Part shown: positions 33,041 through 43,804 of the stretch, one piece after another
Position numbering within the stretch: the stretch's first letter is position 1
Layout: every line of letters starts with the position of its first letter
From: Lotus japonicus
Taxonomy: Eukaryota > Streptophyta > Magnoliopsida > Fabales > Fabaceae
DNA: 64,000 bases
Assembly: GCF_012489685.1 (NCBI RefSeq)
Contig: NC_080041.1
Coordinates: 35,329,780-35,393,779, forward strand
Reading direction: 5' to 3'
Notes under the pieces: model-generated
What the model was told of the DNA's origin: nothing
The model's database searches: none
The model's input: only the letters and a program-made list of their open reading frames with translations
Translations under genes and position numbers: made by a program

Positions 33041-35593
33041 ATGGCTTCAAACCCTACCTCCCCTAATCACTCTTCTTCCTCCTCCGAAAGCGACCCTGAC
33101 TCCACCGCTGCCGGCGGCCTCCGTTTAGAGGTTCCAGAGATCCCAGCTTACCGACTAAAAACCTACGCCACTCTGCCCCTTCCAGTCCAAGTAGCCCCCA
33201 AACACGAGGCTATAGATCAACCTTCCATCTTCCAAGACAGCGATCCCATTGTGCAATTCGTGAACTCCCTGGGTGGCTTGTCCAATGACGATGAGTTTAA
33301 CGCCAAACTCAGGATCTGGGTTTGCAGTCCCGGGGATCGCCCCTGGCTTCACAAGCCAGACGGCGACGTAAAGAGATCCCATTTCTTCTTTGCGTACGAA
33401 TACATGTTTAGCGAGCTTGGAATCAGGCTTCCTTTCTCGCCCTTTGTCCAAACCGTCCTCCGCGACATCAACGCGGCTCCCTGTCAACTCCACCCTAACG
33501 CCTGGGCTTTCATTCGATGTTTTGAAATCCTAAGCGCCGCTGTCGGCATCGCCCCATCCCCCACCAGTTTCTTCTACCTTTACGACGTCGACCCCAAGTC
33601 CATCAAAAACAAAGGATGGATTTCCTTGAAGGCCCGAGCCGGCCGGAAGTGTTTGCATCCTCACAAAAGTAACGCGAAGTCCTCCTTCGCACGAAAGTAC
33701 TTCCGTGTGGCGGTTCATCCCGCCTACCCAGAGGCATTCACCCTCAGAGACGGGACCGCCCTCTTTCCTCTTTATTGGACGGAGAAGCCCAACGGGATCA
33801 CCGATCCTTCAGAGGAATCCTTGTCCGCCAACGATAAAGCCTTTCTTAATCTCCTTGCCCCACTTCCCATCCTTGACTGCACAACAGTCCTTGAGGGCGC
33901 TGACCTCTCAAGAACTCCCAAATACTTAGGTTGCCCATAGCTCACTTTTATTATTGACATTTCCTTTCTCGACTCCTATGTTGTCACTGATCGTTTTTTT
34001 TTTATTGTTACAGAAGATATGAATTTCACGAACGCCGAGCTCCTGAAGGCCCGCGAGAGGAGAATGGCTCGCTTTTCCCCAAAATTCAACACTGAGGGCG
34101 ACGCGAAAAAACGGGGCGGTGCTGAGAACCAAGCCGAGAGCACCAAAGCTCCCAAGAGGAGAAGATTGGCCAAAACCTCCTCCGGCGCCGGCACATCCAA
34201 CCCTGGCGCTCAGCCCACCACTGCTGCTGCGCCTAAAGGCAAAAATGTCGCTGAAGCCTCCGTCGCCGCAGCTACCGAGCCAACCGCCGTACCAGCTTCT
34301 ACTCCTGCCTCCGCCGGTGCGACCGCTGCTGTTGCCGCTGAGTCCTCTGTTGGCGCCACAGCCGCCTCCGCCGGCGTTAACGCCACAAAAGCTGCTGCGT
34401 CTTCCGACACTCCTATTGGAGAGAAGGAAAAAGAAAATGAAACCCCAAAGTCTCCCCCTCGCCAAGAGGCGCCTCCTAGCCCGCCCTCAACACGTGATGC
34501 GGGCTCCATGCCTTCCCCGCCTCATCAAGGGGAAAAATCCTGTCCTGGCGCTGCCACTACCTCTGAAGCGGCTCAAATTGAACAAGCCCCTGCTCCCGAG
34601 GTCGGTTCTTCAAGCTATTATAATATGCTCCCCAACGCCATTGAACCCTCAGAATTCTTACTTGCTGGTCTCAACCGTGACGTCATAGAAAAAGAAGTTT
34701 TGAGTCGGGGCCTGAATGACACCAAGGAGGAGACTCTTGCTTGCCTCCTACGCGCTGGGTGCATCTTTGCTCACACGTTTGAGAAGCTCAATGCCGCCAA
34801 CGTTGAAGCTGAGCGGTTGAAGGCCGAAAGTGCGAAGCATCAAGAAGCCGCCGCCGCTTGGGAAAAGCGTTTCGACAAACTGGCGACGCAGGCAGGAAAA
34901 GACAAAGTCTATGCCGACAAGATGATTGGCACGGCGGGGATTAAAATCGGCGAGCTGGAGGATCAGCTGGCGCTGATGAAGGAAGAAGCAGATGAGCTTG
35001 ATGCAAGCCTTCAAGCTTGCAAGAAGGAAAAAGAGCAAGCTGAGAAGGACTTGATCGCCCGAGGCGAGGCGCTGATTGCTAAGGAGTCAGAGCTTGCCAT
35101 ACTGCGCGCTGAGCTGGAGTTAGTGAAAAAGGCGTTGGCGGAGCAAGAGAAAAAATCTGCGGAGTCCTTGGCCTTGGCGAAATCTGACATGGAGGCGGTG
35201 ATGCAGGCTACGTCCGAGGAGATCAAGAAAGCGACCGAAACTCATGCCGAGGCCCTCGCCACAAAAGATGCTGAGATTGTTTCCCAACTGGCAAAGATCA
35301 AAAGTCTAGAGGACGAGCTGGCGACGGAGAAGGCCAAAGCCACTGAGGCGAGGGAACAAGCCGCTGACATCGCCCTTGACAACCGCGAGCGCGGTTTCTA
35401 CCTCGCCAAAGATCAGGCCCAACATTTGTACCCGAACTTTGACTTTAGCGCCATGGGAGTAATGAAAGAGATAACCGCCGCAGGACTGGTTGGTCCCGAC
35501 GATCCTCCCCTGATTGACCAAAACCTCTGGACAGCGACTGAAGAAGAAGAGGAAGAGGAAGAAGAAGAACAGGAGAAAGAAAACAATGAATAA
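33041..35593 (+). CDS. antisense gene of the gag-only element, two exons, 822 aa, 'gypsy-type transposon' domain plus coiled coil
   Basis: Exons are 33041-33929 and 34014-35593; the 84-bp intron has GT-AG ends, a T-rich acceptor and phase 1. The N-terminal ~250 residues resemble the Pfam family annotated as putative gypsy-type transposon (Transposase_28), with P-x-P-S-F-V-Q-T-V-L-like and N-A-W-A-F-I segments around residues 130-165. The middle is Ala/Pro/Ser-rich. Residues about 550-755 are a long coiled coil, and the C-terminus is a Glu run. Such proteins are carried by retroelements and their function is unknown. The frame is fully open. The upstream extension of the frame to 32411 is ignored because the TATA box lies inside it. 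Confidence 0.75.
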
Positions 35594-35825
35594 TGTAATT
35601 TTTAACATTACTTTTATCTTTTACTGTCACCTTGTAGTGTACTTTTCCGCCATTCGTATATGTTTAAGCAACCCTGCGCCATAGCTTTTTATATCGCCGT
35701 TGGATATTTTGTAAGTCATATTGGAATGCTTCCGCCGAACACTTTTAGTCGCCACCGCATCGTCATCACCATCTTGCTTTAGCCTTATAAGAAATTAGTT
35801 TGACTTGCTCGTCACTCCCAACGTA
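35594..35825. other. spacer between antisense gene and tandem repeats
   Basis: Likely the 3' untranslated region of the plus-strand gene; no other signal. Confidence 0.3.
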
Positions 35826-36175
35826 AGGCCGCCACCATTTTGCGGTAGGTCGCTACCCTCATTTTTGGCGGTAGGTCGCGACCCTCTTGCGGTAGGTCGC
35901 GGCCCTCTTGCGGTAGGTCGCCACCATTTTGCGGTAGGTCGCTACCCTCATTTTTGGCGGTAGGTCGCGACCCTTTAGCGGTAGGTCGCCATCCTCTTGC
36001 GGTAGGTCGCGACCCTCTTGCGGTAGGTCGCCACCCTTAGCGTGAGGTCGCCACCCTTTTGGCGACTTTTGTGTGTCTAAACTGAGTCTTACAGGTCGCC
36101 ACCCATAGCGTTTGGTCGCCACCCTTTGGCATGAGGTCACCACCCTAGCGGTAGGTCGCCACCCTTGGTGTGATC
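35826..36175. repeat. tandem repeat with GCGGTAGGTCGC core inside the gag-only element
   Basis: About 14-16 degenerate copies of a ~20-bp unit, GCGGTAGGTCGC followed by (C/G/T)ACCCTC, with alternate longer spacers (ATTTTTG). On the minus strand it is translatable into a short Arg/Gly/Asp-Leu-Pro repeat, which I take to be a by-product. Confidence 0.85.
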
Positions 36176-36730
36176 GTCCCTTTTCGGGACTCAAAGTGCT
36201 TTGGGTTCCAATGGCCAGTTGGATTACCAAAGCGGTGCTCAGTAGAATGGGCAATTTGTACCCCACACATCGCCAATGAATCCGGTTGTTACGTGGGCTT
36301 TTCCGGGGCTAATTTAGTTCATCGTGAAACTTGTTTCACTTTGTAACTAAATCGCGCCATCAGGAGCTTGTCCCACCCAATAACAAACCGCTTATGGAAG
36401 AGTCTTCCAAGTTTCACAAAACTTTAATGGTGTGCCTCAATTCACCCACTCTTTCTCTTTGATCCGATTTGCTCCTCTCTGCCTGAATCAAAACCAGTGA
36501 AGACAATATAACTTCTAATACCAACTTCAAAATAAGAAATTTAGGAAATACAACAACTGAGAAGGGAATCAAATGAAAGATGGAGGAAAAGTTTGAAGGA
36601 ATTGGAAAAATTTGTTGGCCAGCGATCTTAACCATAGCAACGCTTTACTCGCCAAACTTCGCCGTCGAACTCCATCGCCAACAACACTAGCTCGCCAAAG
36701 CAAACGTGCTCGCCAGAATTTGCTCACCGC
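36176..36730. other. region where pol would be expected, without coding sequence
   Basis: Between the gag-protease stop and the tandem repeats there is no RT, RNase H or integrase motif in any frame. Several GGCGAG/CTCGCC words occur at 36640-36730. Confidence 0.5.
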
Positions 36731-38890
36731 CTAATCGAGATTTTCATCCGAAGCTTCGATTTCATAACATCTATGACCAACCAACGCACTCTTCTTGTCG
36801 TACAAGTTAAGGCAATTATTGTAACACTCCCTCGCCATCTTCTGGTCCACCTTCAGCTTTCCCACCTTTCCACTGCTTAGCGGATACTTGACCGCTAAGT
36901 GGGCTGTCGAAATTACAGCACAAAGGCGATTCAATGTATTTCGCCCAATGATGACATTGTAGGATGCTACCACCTGGAGAACCAGATACCTTACCTTCAA
37001 AACCCTAGCACACTCGTCTTCCCCAAATATTGTGTCTAGATCAATGTATCCCCGCACCATTACTTGCTCCCCCGCGAAACCTACCAAGGTTCCCGCGTAT
37101 GGAGTTAGACCATTGTCAGTTAGTCCCAACTTGTCAAATGCATCACCATAGATAATATCAGCCGAACTACCCTGATCCAGGAGTACCCTTCTAACGTTGA
37201 AACTGTTCATCCTTAACTGCACCACAATCGGGTCGTCCTTATGAGGCTTTATCCCCTCAAAGTCCGCCATCGAGATTGTTATGTCAGGGTGTACGAATCC
37301 AAAAGCGACCTCATGAACGGAATTAACGGCACGAACATGGCGCTTACGCGCCGCACGAGTGTCGCCACCGCCGCCAAATCCCCCGGCGATGGTGTTGATG
37401 GTCCCGACGGGCGGTCCTGAGTGTTGAGCGAACGTGTCATCAGCCCCTTTTGTGGCGATAGCCGCTGATTCTTGCTTTTTCTTGCCCTTAATGTCCGCTC
37501 GCTCCTCCTCCCGCTTGTGCGCTTTGTTTTGATCGCCACCATTGCGCCACTGGCCTTGACGATTTCCTTGATATCCCGCCCGAATCAACTTATCAATCTC
37601 CCGCTGCAAAGTCCAACAGTCATCCGTATCATGCCCGGCGGACTGGTGGAACTCGCACCACTTCTTGGGATTGGCGTCTCGTGGCTGATACTTTGGGGCC
37701 TCCGGCTCATCCACTAGATTTGCGTCGCTTGCCCCTCGGAGCATATCCGATACATCTGTGTTTATCACCATATCAGTTTCCTCCCGCTGGCGATGAGACT
37801 TAGATTGCCAAGGCCGACGTTGTTCATAATCATCGCGCCGTGGATACAACTGTTCCTTGGTCGGTTTGAATACCGACTTCCCCTCACCTGGCCTCTGCTG
37901 TTTGCCATCCCCCTTATCTTCGCCGTTCCTATCCTTTTTCACGCGCTTGGGCGACGTGTCGCCCTTTTCCAACTTCGCGCGCTTTCTTTTGAAAGCGTCG
38001 TCCTCCTCGTCGAGAATATAAGTGCTGGCACGAGCACGCGTCTCTCCCATCGAGCGCGCCGGCTTACGTGTCAATTTGCTGTTCAACCCTCCCGGCAGCA
38101 AACCGTTTTTAAATGCTAAAGCACAAGCTCGAGGCTCCTCGTCCTCTACCTTTACCGACGCCGCGCTATACCTTGCCATGTACTCTTTCAGTGACTCCCC
38201 TTCCTGCTGGCGAATATTGTATAGGTCATTGATCGTCACCGGCTGATTCTTATTTGCCGAGAATTGCACTAGAAACTTGGATGAGAAGTCTCTGAAATTT
38301 GAAATCGATCCACGCGGCAAAGTTGTGAACCACGCCATTGCCGTCGATTTGAACGTCGATGGAAACATCCTGCACTTCACCGCATCTGACGCCGCAATTA
38401 TCACCATTTTCGTATTAAAATACAGTAGATGATCTTTCGGATCGGAATCTCCGCTGTAAGAATCCAGAACTAACGTTTTCATGTTATCCGGAATCGCCAC
38501 ACTCTCGACATCTTCCGAGAACGGACGGAACTCAGCCACGGAATCTGCTTCTCTGCTTCCATCATCTCGCTGCTCGCGACGGTAGAAATCTAACTGAGCC
38601 TGTAGATGCTCATTCCGCTGCTGGATGTTGCCAATGCTGCGCATCAAATGGCGCCATTGCTCCTGCGTCACCGCCGGTTGTTGTTCCGGAGCAGGTGAAT
38701 TCCCTGGTGAGTGCTCCCGAGATCCCACCTGTGAAGGCGATGGAGGAGGTGGTGGTGAAGGAGGATGAGAGGGCGACTGTACTCCTGCCGTTCGCACCGG
38801 AGAATCCAGGTCCACACGATGAGGCCGCCGAGGCGGCGAAATCCGCTGTCGCATTGGTGAATGATGTTGCCTCCTGCGTCGAGTCTCCAT
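36731..38890 (-). CDS. gag-protease of the gag-only element, 719 aa
   Basis: Complete ATG-to-stop frame. A basic, Pro-rich N-terminus leads to a gag domain (about nt 38480-37990) with D-P-K-D-H-L-L-Y-F and A-M-A-W-F-T-T-L-P blocks. A C-x2-H...C zinc-knuckle-like W-C-E-F-H...D-D-C-W lies at about 37660-37613. A retropepsin-like site D-Q-G-S-S-A-D has its Asp near residue 572, with I-I-G-R-N-T-L-N further on. Gag builds the particle and the protease processes it. In full elements of this group the frame continues into RT; here it stops soon after protease. The open frame suggests recent selection or recent origin. Confidence 0.85.
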   Translation of the reverse strand: METRRRRQHHSPMRQRISPPRRPHRVDLDSPVRTAGVQSPSHPPSPPPPPSPSQVGSREHSPGNSPAPEQQPAVTQEQWRHLMRSIGNIQQRNEHLQAQLDFYRREQRDDGSREADSVAEFRPFSEDVESVAIPDNMKTLVLDSYSGDSDPKDHLLYFNTKMVIIAASDAVKCRMFPSTFKSTAMAWFTTLPRGSISNFRDFSSKFLVQFSANKNQPVTINDLYNIRQQEGESLKEYMARYSAASVKVEDEEPRACALAFKNGLLPGGLNSKLTRKPARSMGETRARASTYILDEEDDAFKRKRAKLEKGDTSPKRVKKDRNGEDKGDGKQQRPGEGKSVFKPTKEQLYPRRDDYEQRRPWQSKSHRQREETDMVINTDVSDMLRGASDANLVDEPEAPKYQPRDANPKKWCEFHQSAGHDTDDCWTLQREIDKLIRAGYQGNRQGQWRNGGDQNKAHKREEERADIKGKKKQESAAIATKGADDTFAQHSGPPVGTINTIAGGFGGGGDTRAARKRHVRAVNSVHEVAFGFVHPDITISMADFEGIKPHKDDPIVVQLRMNSFNVRRVLLDQGSSADIIYGDAFDKLGLTDNGLTPYAGTLVGFAGEQVMVRGYIDLDTIFGEDECARVLKVRYLVLQVVASYNVIIGRNTLNRLCAVISTAHLAVKYPLSSGKVGKLKVDQKMARECYNNCLNLYDKKSALVGHRCYEIEASDENLD

Positions 38891-39034
38891 CTAAACCAGG
38901 AACGATGCAAACTCGATCGGAAAACCAACACTAGTCACAGAATCAAAATCGGAAAACCAGAGAGTTGCCTAATCACAATCAGAAGTAACTTCATGCACAA
39001 TCAATCCACGTGAATGGGAGTAGAAAATTTACAG

Positions 39035-39054
39035 TCCCCACAGACGGCGCCAAA
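39035..39054 (-). other. primer-binding site of the gag-only element
   Basis: Immediately inside the 5' LTR the minus strand reads TTTGGCGCCGTCTGTGGGGA. A TGGCGCC-type sequence three bases from the LTR is the usual tRNA-primer site of plant Ty3/gypsy elements. It fixes the element's direction. The tRNA was not identified. Confidence 0.7.
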
Positions 39055-39331
39055 TGTTCTGGGAATGAACATTGAGGGAAGGTATAGTACCTAAGGGTAG
39101 AGAGATTGTGCTAGAGAGAGAGTAAGAGAGAGAATGCTGAATTTCATGTGTTATTTTATCAAATGAGGCAAAAGTCCCTTCCAATTGATAACTACCTCCT
39201 ATTTATAGAGCTTGGGTACTACCTATTGGGCCAATTGGGCCTCCGAGATCAAGGCCCATCTGAAGGCCAGGGCCCCGCCTCAGGGCGGGATACATGCTGG
39301 GCGTTGCCCCTCTAGGGGCTCGCCCAGTCCA
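39055..39331 (-). repeat. 5' LTR of the gag-only element
   Basis: 277 bp. On the minus strand it carries a TATAAATA box followed by a G-rich segment, placing the promoter correctly for minus-strand transcription into gag. Confidence 0.9.
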
Positions 39332-42092
39332 AATTCCAAGTGTCTTTTTTAATTTTTTTTAATTAAAAAATTATAAAAAATTTATTTTTAATTCCAACTC
39401 ATCTCATTTATTTAAGGAGAAAAATAAAAATAAAAATATTAAAAAATTACAATTTATTTAACTTTGATCCTAATTATATCCTTATCTTTATCTCCCTCCA
39501 TCTCCATGGAATCAACAACAACAAATTCAGAAAGAAAAAATTCTCAGGATCAACAATAAATCTAACATCAACCACCATCTTCATCTTCATCCTCAAAGTT
39601 CAAACCACCAAAAACCTTTCCCTTTACCAAGAAATCAACCCCACAAAAAACAACTAAAAAAATCCAGAAATAAACCCAGAAACAACTACAAATTCAACAT
39701 CACCCATCATCTTCATCTTCAACCCCAATCCACAAAAAATCTTTTCCCCTTACCCAAAAACCAACCCCATAAACCTTTTACCCTCCTCCCACTGTTCTGG
39801 AACCTAAAAAGTCTACATCTGTGGGTATAACCCAGAAACATGAGGTGAAGACCCATATTTTCCACCCCAGCACCATCCCCAACCTCTGTTATTTATTTTT
39901 CTAGCCAGAAACATGAGGTGAAGACATGAGATGAAGACCCATAACATGAACAAGAAAAATCAAAAAACAATTCAACACATGAAACAAATGGAAAGAAGGA
40001 AAGAACCTCAACCGATATAATGGTTCCATAATGCTTGAACAAATCAAGTAGGTGCAGCATTGAAGCTTCTGGGTTTGTTGGGTGGGTGGGAGTGGGGAAG
40101 AAGAAGAAGAATGAATTTTCTTGTTCTCTCCTCAGTTAGGGTTCAATTTGAGGGAAGATTGGGATTGAGTTTAATTTGGGGGTGAAAATGTTTTAATTTG
40201 GGGGAAGATTGGGATTGGGTTTAATTTGGAATTGAGTAATTAAAAAACAATTTCTGATTAAATAATTGAGTTGGAAATAAAAATTAATTTTTTATAATTT
40301 TTTTAATTAAAAAAATTTATAAAAGCCACGTGGAATTGATGACTAGGATAAAATTGAAGGCTGACACACTTTGGCCTTAATTGAATTAAAAAAATTTTCC
40401 TAGGGACCCAATTTGATGCAAAATTTTTCTAGGCCCTAGATTTGATCCCCTTTACAATTACAGGGGTCTTCTGATGTATTAAGCCTAGATTTAAACAATG
40501 CATTTATCAACAACTATTCTAAAGGCGCTAAGCATGGGTAAGGCTCTAGCACGTTACAGATTTGATTTTTTGAGCAAAGATGAGTTTCTCTCTAAATTCA
40601 GATATACTTCAACCAAAATAGGATCTTAGAGTACGGGTTATGAATATGGAATAGAGAGAAGTTACAGACGTTATTTGAAAGAATAAATGAAGCTAAACTC
40701 AAATTTTTTCAAAAGCTCCAAACTTTGAGCACAGAAAGACATGAAAAAAGACATGAGAAAGTAGAAAAAGATGCAAGAAAGGTGATCCTTACCTCTTAAC
40801 CTTCCCGATGAAACTGAAATCAAGCCGATCGGTTGAGAAATGAACGAACGGGTGCGAACAGAAGCGGAGCTTCAAAGAAATATTTGGGGGAGCTGTAACA
40901 AATTGTAAGCTTGAATTGTTTTTTGGAAAGTTAATTAATATTATATATAGCAGCACCAGAGGTGCTAAAAGAAGTGCACATACAAAACAAAAACAAAGAG
41001 AAACAAGAACCAGAAAGTGAAAAAGAAAGAGCAATAGAGCAAGAGCAAAAACAGAGGTGCTCAAAAGAAAAGCAGCAAAACAAGAGAACAATAAGACAAG
41101 AAGCAAAGAGTAGAGCCCGCTGCCTCATAAGCAAGCCCCGCATCCTTCTCCTCTTTCTCAATTGCACAAAACCAAAGCCCACCACAACAAGAACATGAAG
41201 ATCAGCCAATATTCCCCAAAAGATTTGAGAAATGTTGGGGGAGTCAGGGCTCCTCTATGTCATAAGGAAGCTCCGCCACTGGGTGTGAACTCTTCTCCTC
41301 TCTCTTTCTTCCTTGTGCGGCTCCATGGTGGTTATGAAGGGGGAATAGCGATTTCCTCCATTTATAGGGGGAGGAAAAGAAGAAAAAGAAATATTTTGCG
41401 GGTCCGGGTGTTTTGGTACTTTCATCTGCTGATTTCAATTAAGTATTCGACGACAGAAAGTCGAAACTTATTTCGGAGCTCATTTAAAATGAGAAAATAG
41501 CTTGAACGCAACCTGCTTCCAAAATGCCGCAAACCGCTTTTTGCAATTGACGTCGAATGAGAAAACTTCCTTCATGAAAACGACTCCTAGCAGTGAAGGA
41601 ATTAAGATTACGCGGACGGAAACTCCGGAAGAAGTTCCGAACACAAAAACCTTAGGTTCAGGGTCTCATTTAAGTCCCTACGAAGATAAAGTCTAACTTT
41701 ATCGAGTTTCCGGAAAGTGAAAGCTATCGAGCTTACAGTCGAAAGTTCCGTAACGGAACAAACGTCATCAGAAAAATGCCCTAAGGGTCTAACTTTCTTG
41801 TGGATTTGAAATATAACTTAAACAATGCTCTAGTAGCGGAATTAGCCTTTTTCTGACACTCTGAACCTTAGTCGGATGTGAAAATGACTTGTGCTATTAT
41901 TCAAACTGACTATAAGGTCATAATTAAACATATTATGAACATTAATTATCATATAAATAATTCTCATGATTCACAATTAAATTCGAGTCAGGAAAAATTA
42001 CATAAAAAATAATAGAATATAAACACTCAATTAATGAATATAACAAAATTAAATAAATAATCTAGTTATTTATTTCATGGTCTTACAATGGG

Positions 42093-42585
42093 TACCTAAA
42101 AATCCTTACTATGTTTTGATGATAAAAATGTTAAAGTTATAAATATATGGAGGGTTAATCATCAAATTGGTTCTTTTCTTGGTAAGGTCATTTGTGTTTG
42201 GTCTCTCGCCGGAAAATATTATGATATTCGTCCTCAAGATTGTAGAAAGTTTGAATTTAGTCCTCGCCAGAGAGCGAAGCACCGACGAGCTTGCTGAGTG
42301 GCAGACGAATTTAAATTCAATGGCTAAAAATGATCTCTCCCACTTTCACTTAAGGTACCCCTCTCACTCGATATGACCCCGTAATTGAGATATGTGGTTG
42401 AGATTAGTGAATGAATACCCTTTTGTCTCTTTTATGTCACTTGTCAACTTCTTTATTTTACTTTCTTTTATACTTTTCAAAAAAAAACTTGCATACTTTT
42501 TCCTTTTTCATAATCATATCGTACTTCTAAATAAAAACTGTTATTTTAGACAAAAAGTATGTCTAAAAAAATAAAAGTTTGGTCA
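42093..42585. other. intergenic DNA
   Basis: Spacer between the solo LTR target site and the duplicated VQ promoter. Nothing recognised. Confidence 0.4.
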
Positions 42586-43450
42586 AATCCGAGAAATAGA
42601 ATACAATTATTATACTAAAAATATACATATGATTTAATAAAAAATTTGAAAATATTATAAATATTTCACAAAATATACTAAATAGTTTTAACAAACATTT
42701 GTAAGAGTTGTTATTTAATAACTAACAAATTATTTGTTTATTCTTAATTCTTGTGAGTGATTTCATACTGTTCACTTTGACCCATTTATGTCATTGTAAA
42801 ACATAATCCTTTATCTTAATAGAACTTTCATTTAAATTATCATTCTTCACCGTTGACTCGCCACAAAATATTATAAAATAAAATAATATTTTCTACTTTC
42901 TTCATCCTCCTCCATCATTCTTTGACCATTTGAGTTAAGCTCCAATCTTTCTTGTGTTAATAAAGTGGGTTTTTTTTTTCTTTTCTGAAACCACATCTTC
43001 TTCCTTCAATTTGGTGGGAGGGAGATTCTCATAAAAGTGTATGTAATTCTACTTTCCTTATTTTGCAGATTAATTTTAGTGCTTTAGTTATTATCCACGA
43101 TGGTAGTTTTAAATAAAATAAAAAAGATTTGGTCAAACTATTGAAAGATAAAGTATTATTGTACTAAAAATACATGTATTATATAATAATTTATATTATA
43201 ATTAATTGTAAATATTTTATATAATATATTAAATAGTTATTGACTCATATTTGTGAGCATTACTCCTTCAATAGAGGAGACTGGAGACTGGAGACTCCAC
43301 ATTCACTTTGACCAATGAATTAAGTTGCAAATGGATTTCATTCTATTTAAATTCTCATTTTCCACTATGACTCACCACAAAATACTATAAAATGCAACAT
43401 TTTTCCTTCATACTCATCATTCATTCTTCTTTGATCTTCCCTTCATCTTT
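42586..43450 (+). promoter_or_regulatory. tandemly duplicated promoter upstream of the VQ gene
   Basis: Segment A (42586-42930) and segment B (43120-43450) are diverged copies about 530 bp apart, sharing in order TTTGGTCAAA, TACTAAAAATA, CACAAAATA(T/C), a TATAAAA box and a CTTCAT(C/A)CTC tail. The TATA boxes are at 42872-42878 (A) and 43386-43392 (B). Segment B is nearest the gene and probably used. A TTGAC W-box core lies just before the TATA box of A. Confidence 0.55.
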
Positions 43451-43804
43451 TCCTTCTTGTTATTCCCAAAGGTCTCATTGTGTGACTCTCTCAGACAAAT
43501 TCCAATACATTTTTCTCAATTCTTATTCCGGTGTCTTTTCATTATTTGTTCTTAAACTCCCTCTTCTTCATTCTATTGTATTGGGGGGAGGGTCTTTAAA
43601 AAGTGTACATCATTCTCTTCTTGATATTCTAACTTGAATTCTTTCCTTTAGGTTTGTTGTAAGTTTAGATATCCTCTGACTCCACAAAGTCTTTGAGATC
43701 CAGGGGTAAATAGGTTTTGACTAGTGTTGTTTTTTTTTTATCACATTTTGAAGTTCTTGGGATTTTCAAAAGTTTTTATCCGTAGTGTTTGTCTTCGGGA
43801 ATTA

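Larger units (their letters stand above)
31884..39331 (-). mobile_element. young non-autonomous Ty3/gypsy element: gag-protease only, plus antisense gene
   Basis: Two 277-bp LTRs flank the element, and AATTC at 31879-31883 is repeated at 39332-39336. The element reads on the minus strand: 5' LTR 39331-39055, primer-binding-like TGGCGCCGTC just inside it, gag-protease 38890-36731, then tandem repeats, an opposite-strand gene (33041-35593) and the 3' LTR. There is no reverse transcriptase, RNase H or integrase. By eye the LTRs differ at two transitions (31927 versus 39098, and the GGGT/GGGC site near 32060/39231), so insertion was recent. It must have used enzymes from a related element. Confidence 0.9.
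31731..40485. mobile_element. MULE-derived element interrupted by an LTR retrotransposon
   Basis: Left arm 31731-31883 and right arm about 40330-40485 are inverted repeats of about 150 bp, both beginning GGCTTAATACATCAGAAG when read inward. TAGATTTAA at 31722-31730 recurs at 40486-40494, a perfect 9-bp duplication of Mutator type. Without the LTR retrotransposon it is about 1.3 kb. The remaining interior (39337-40330) is AT-rich with no recognisable gene. Confidence 0.8.
29989..42087 (-). mobile_element. solo LTR (about 3.3 kb) of a Ty3/gypsy element, split by nested insertions
   Basis: The outer borders are TGTAACACTCC at 29989 and TCTTACA ending at 42087. ATGGG at 29984-29988 is repeated at 42088-42092, a 5-bp target duplication. 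Removing the nested 31731-40494 segment leaves about 3.3 kb of non-coding sequence. I see no primer-binding site, polypurine tract or gag-pol, so I call it a solo LTR; a LARD-type element is the alternative. The minus-strand direction (TGTAAGACC...GGAGTGTTACA) is chosen by similarity in style to long Tekay-type LTRs and is less certain. Confidence 0.6.

Noticed and set aside
34119..34688. Pro/Leu-rich frame overlapping the antisense gene's second exon
   Set aside because: It is a shadow of the GC-rich Ala/Pro-coding region in another frame; the main frame joins by splicing and is far longer.
35859..36266. Minus-strand frame with repeated Arg/Gly/Asp-Leu-Pro units
   Set aside because: It is translation of the GGTAGGTCGC tandem repeat and lies in the pol-less gap of the element.
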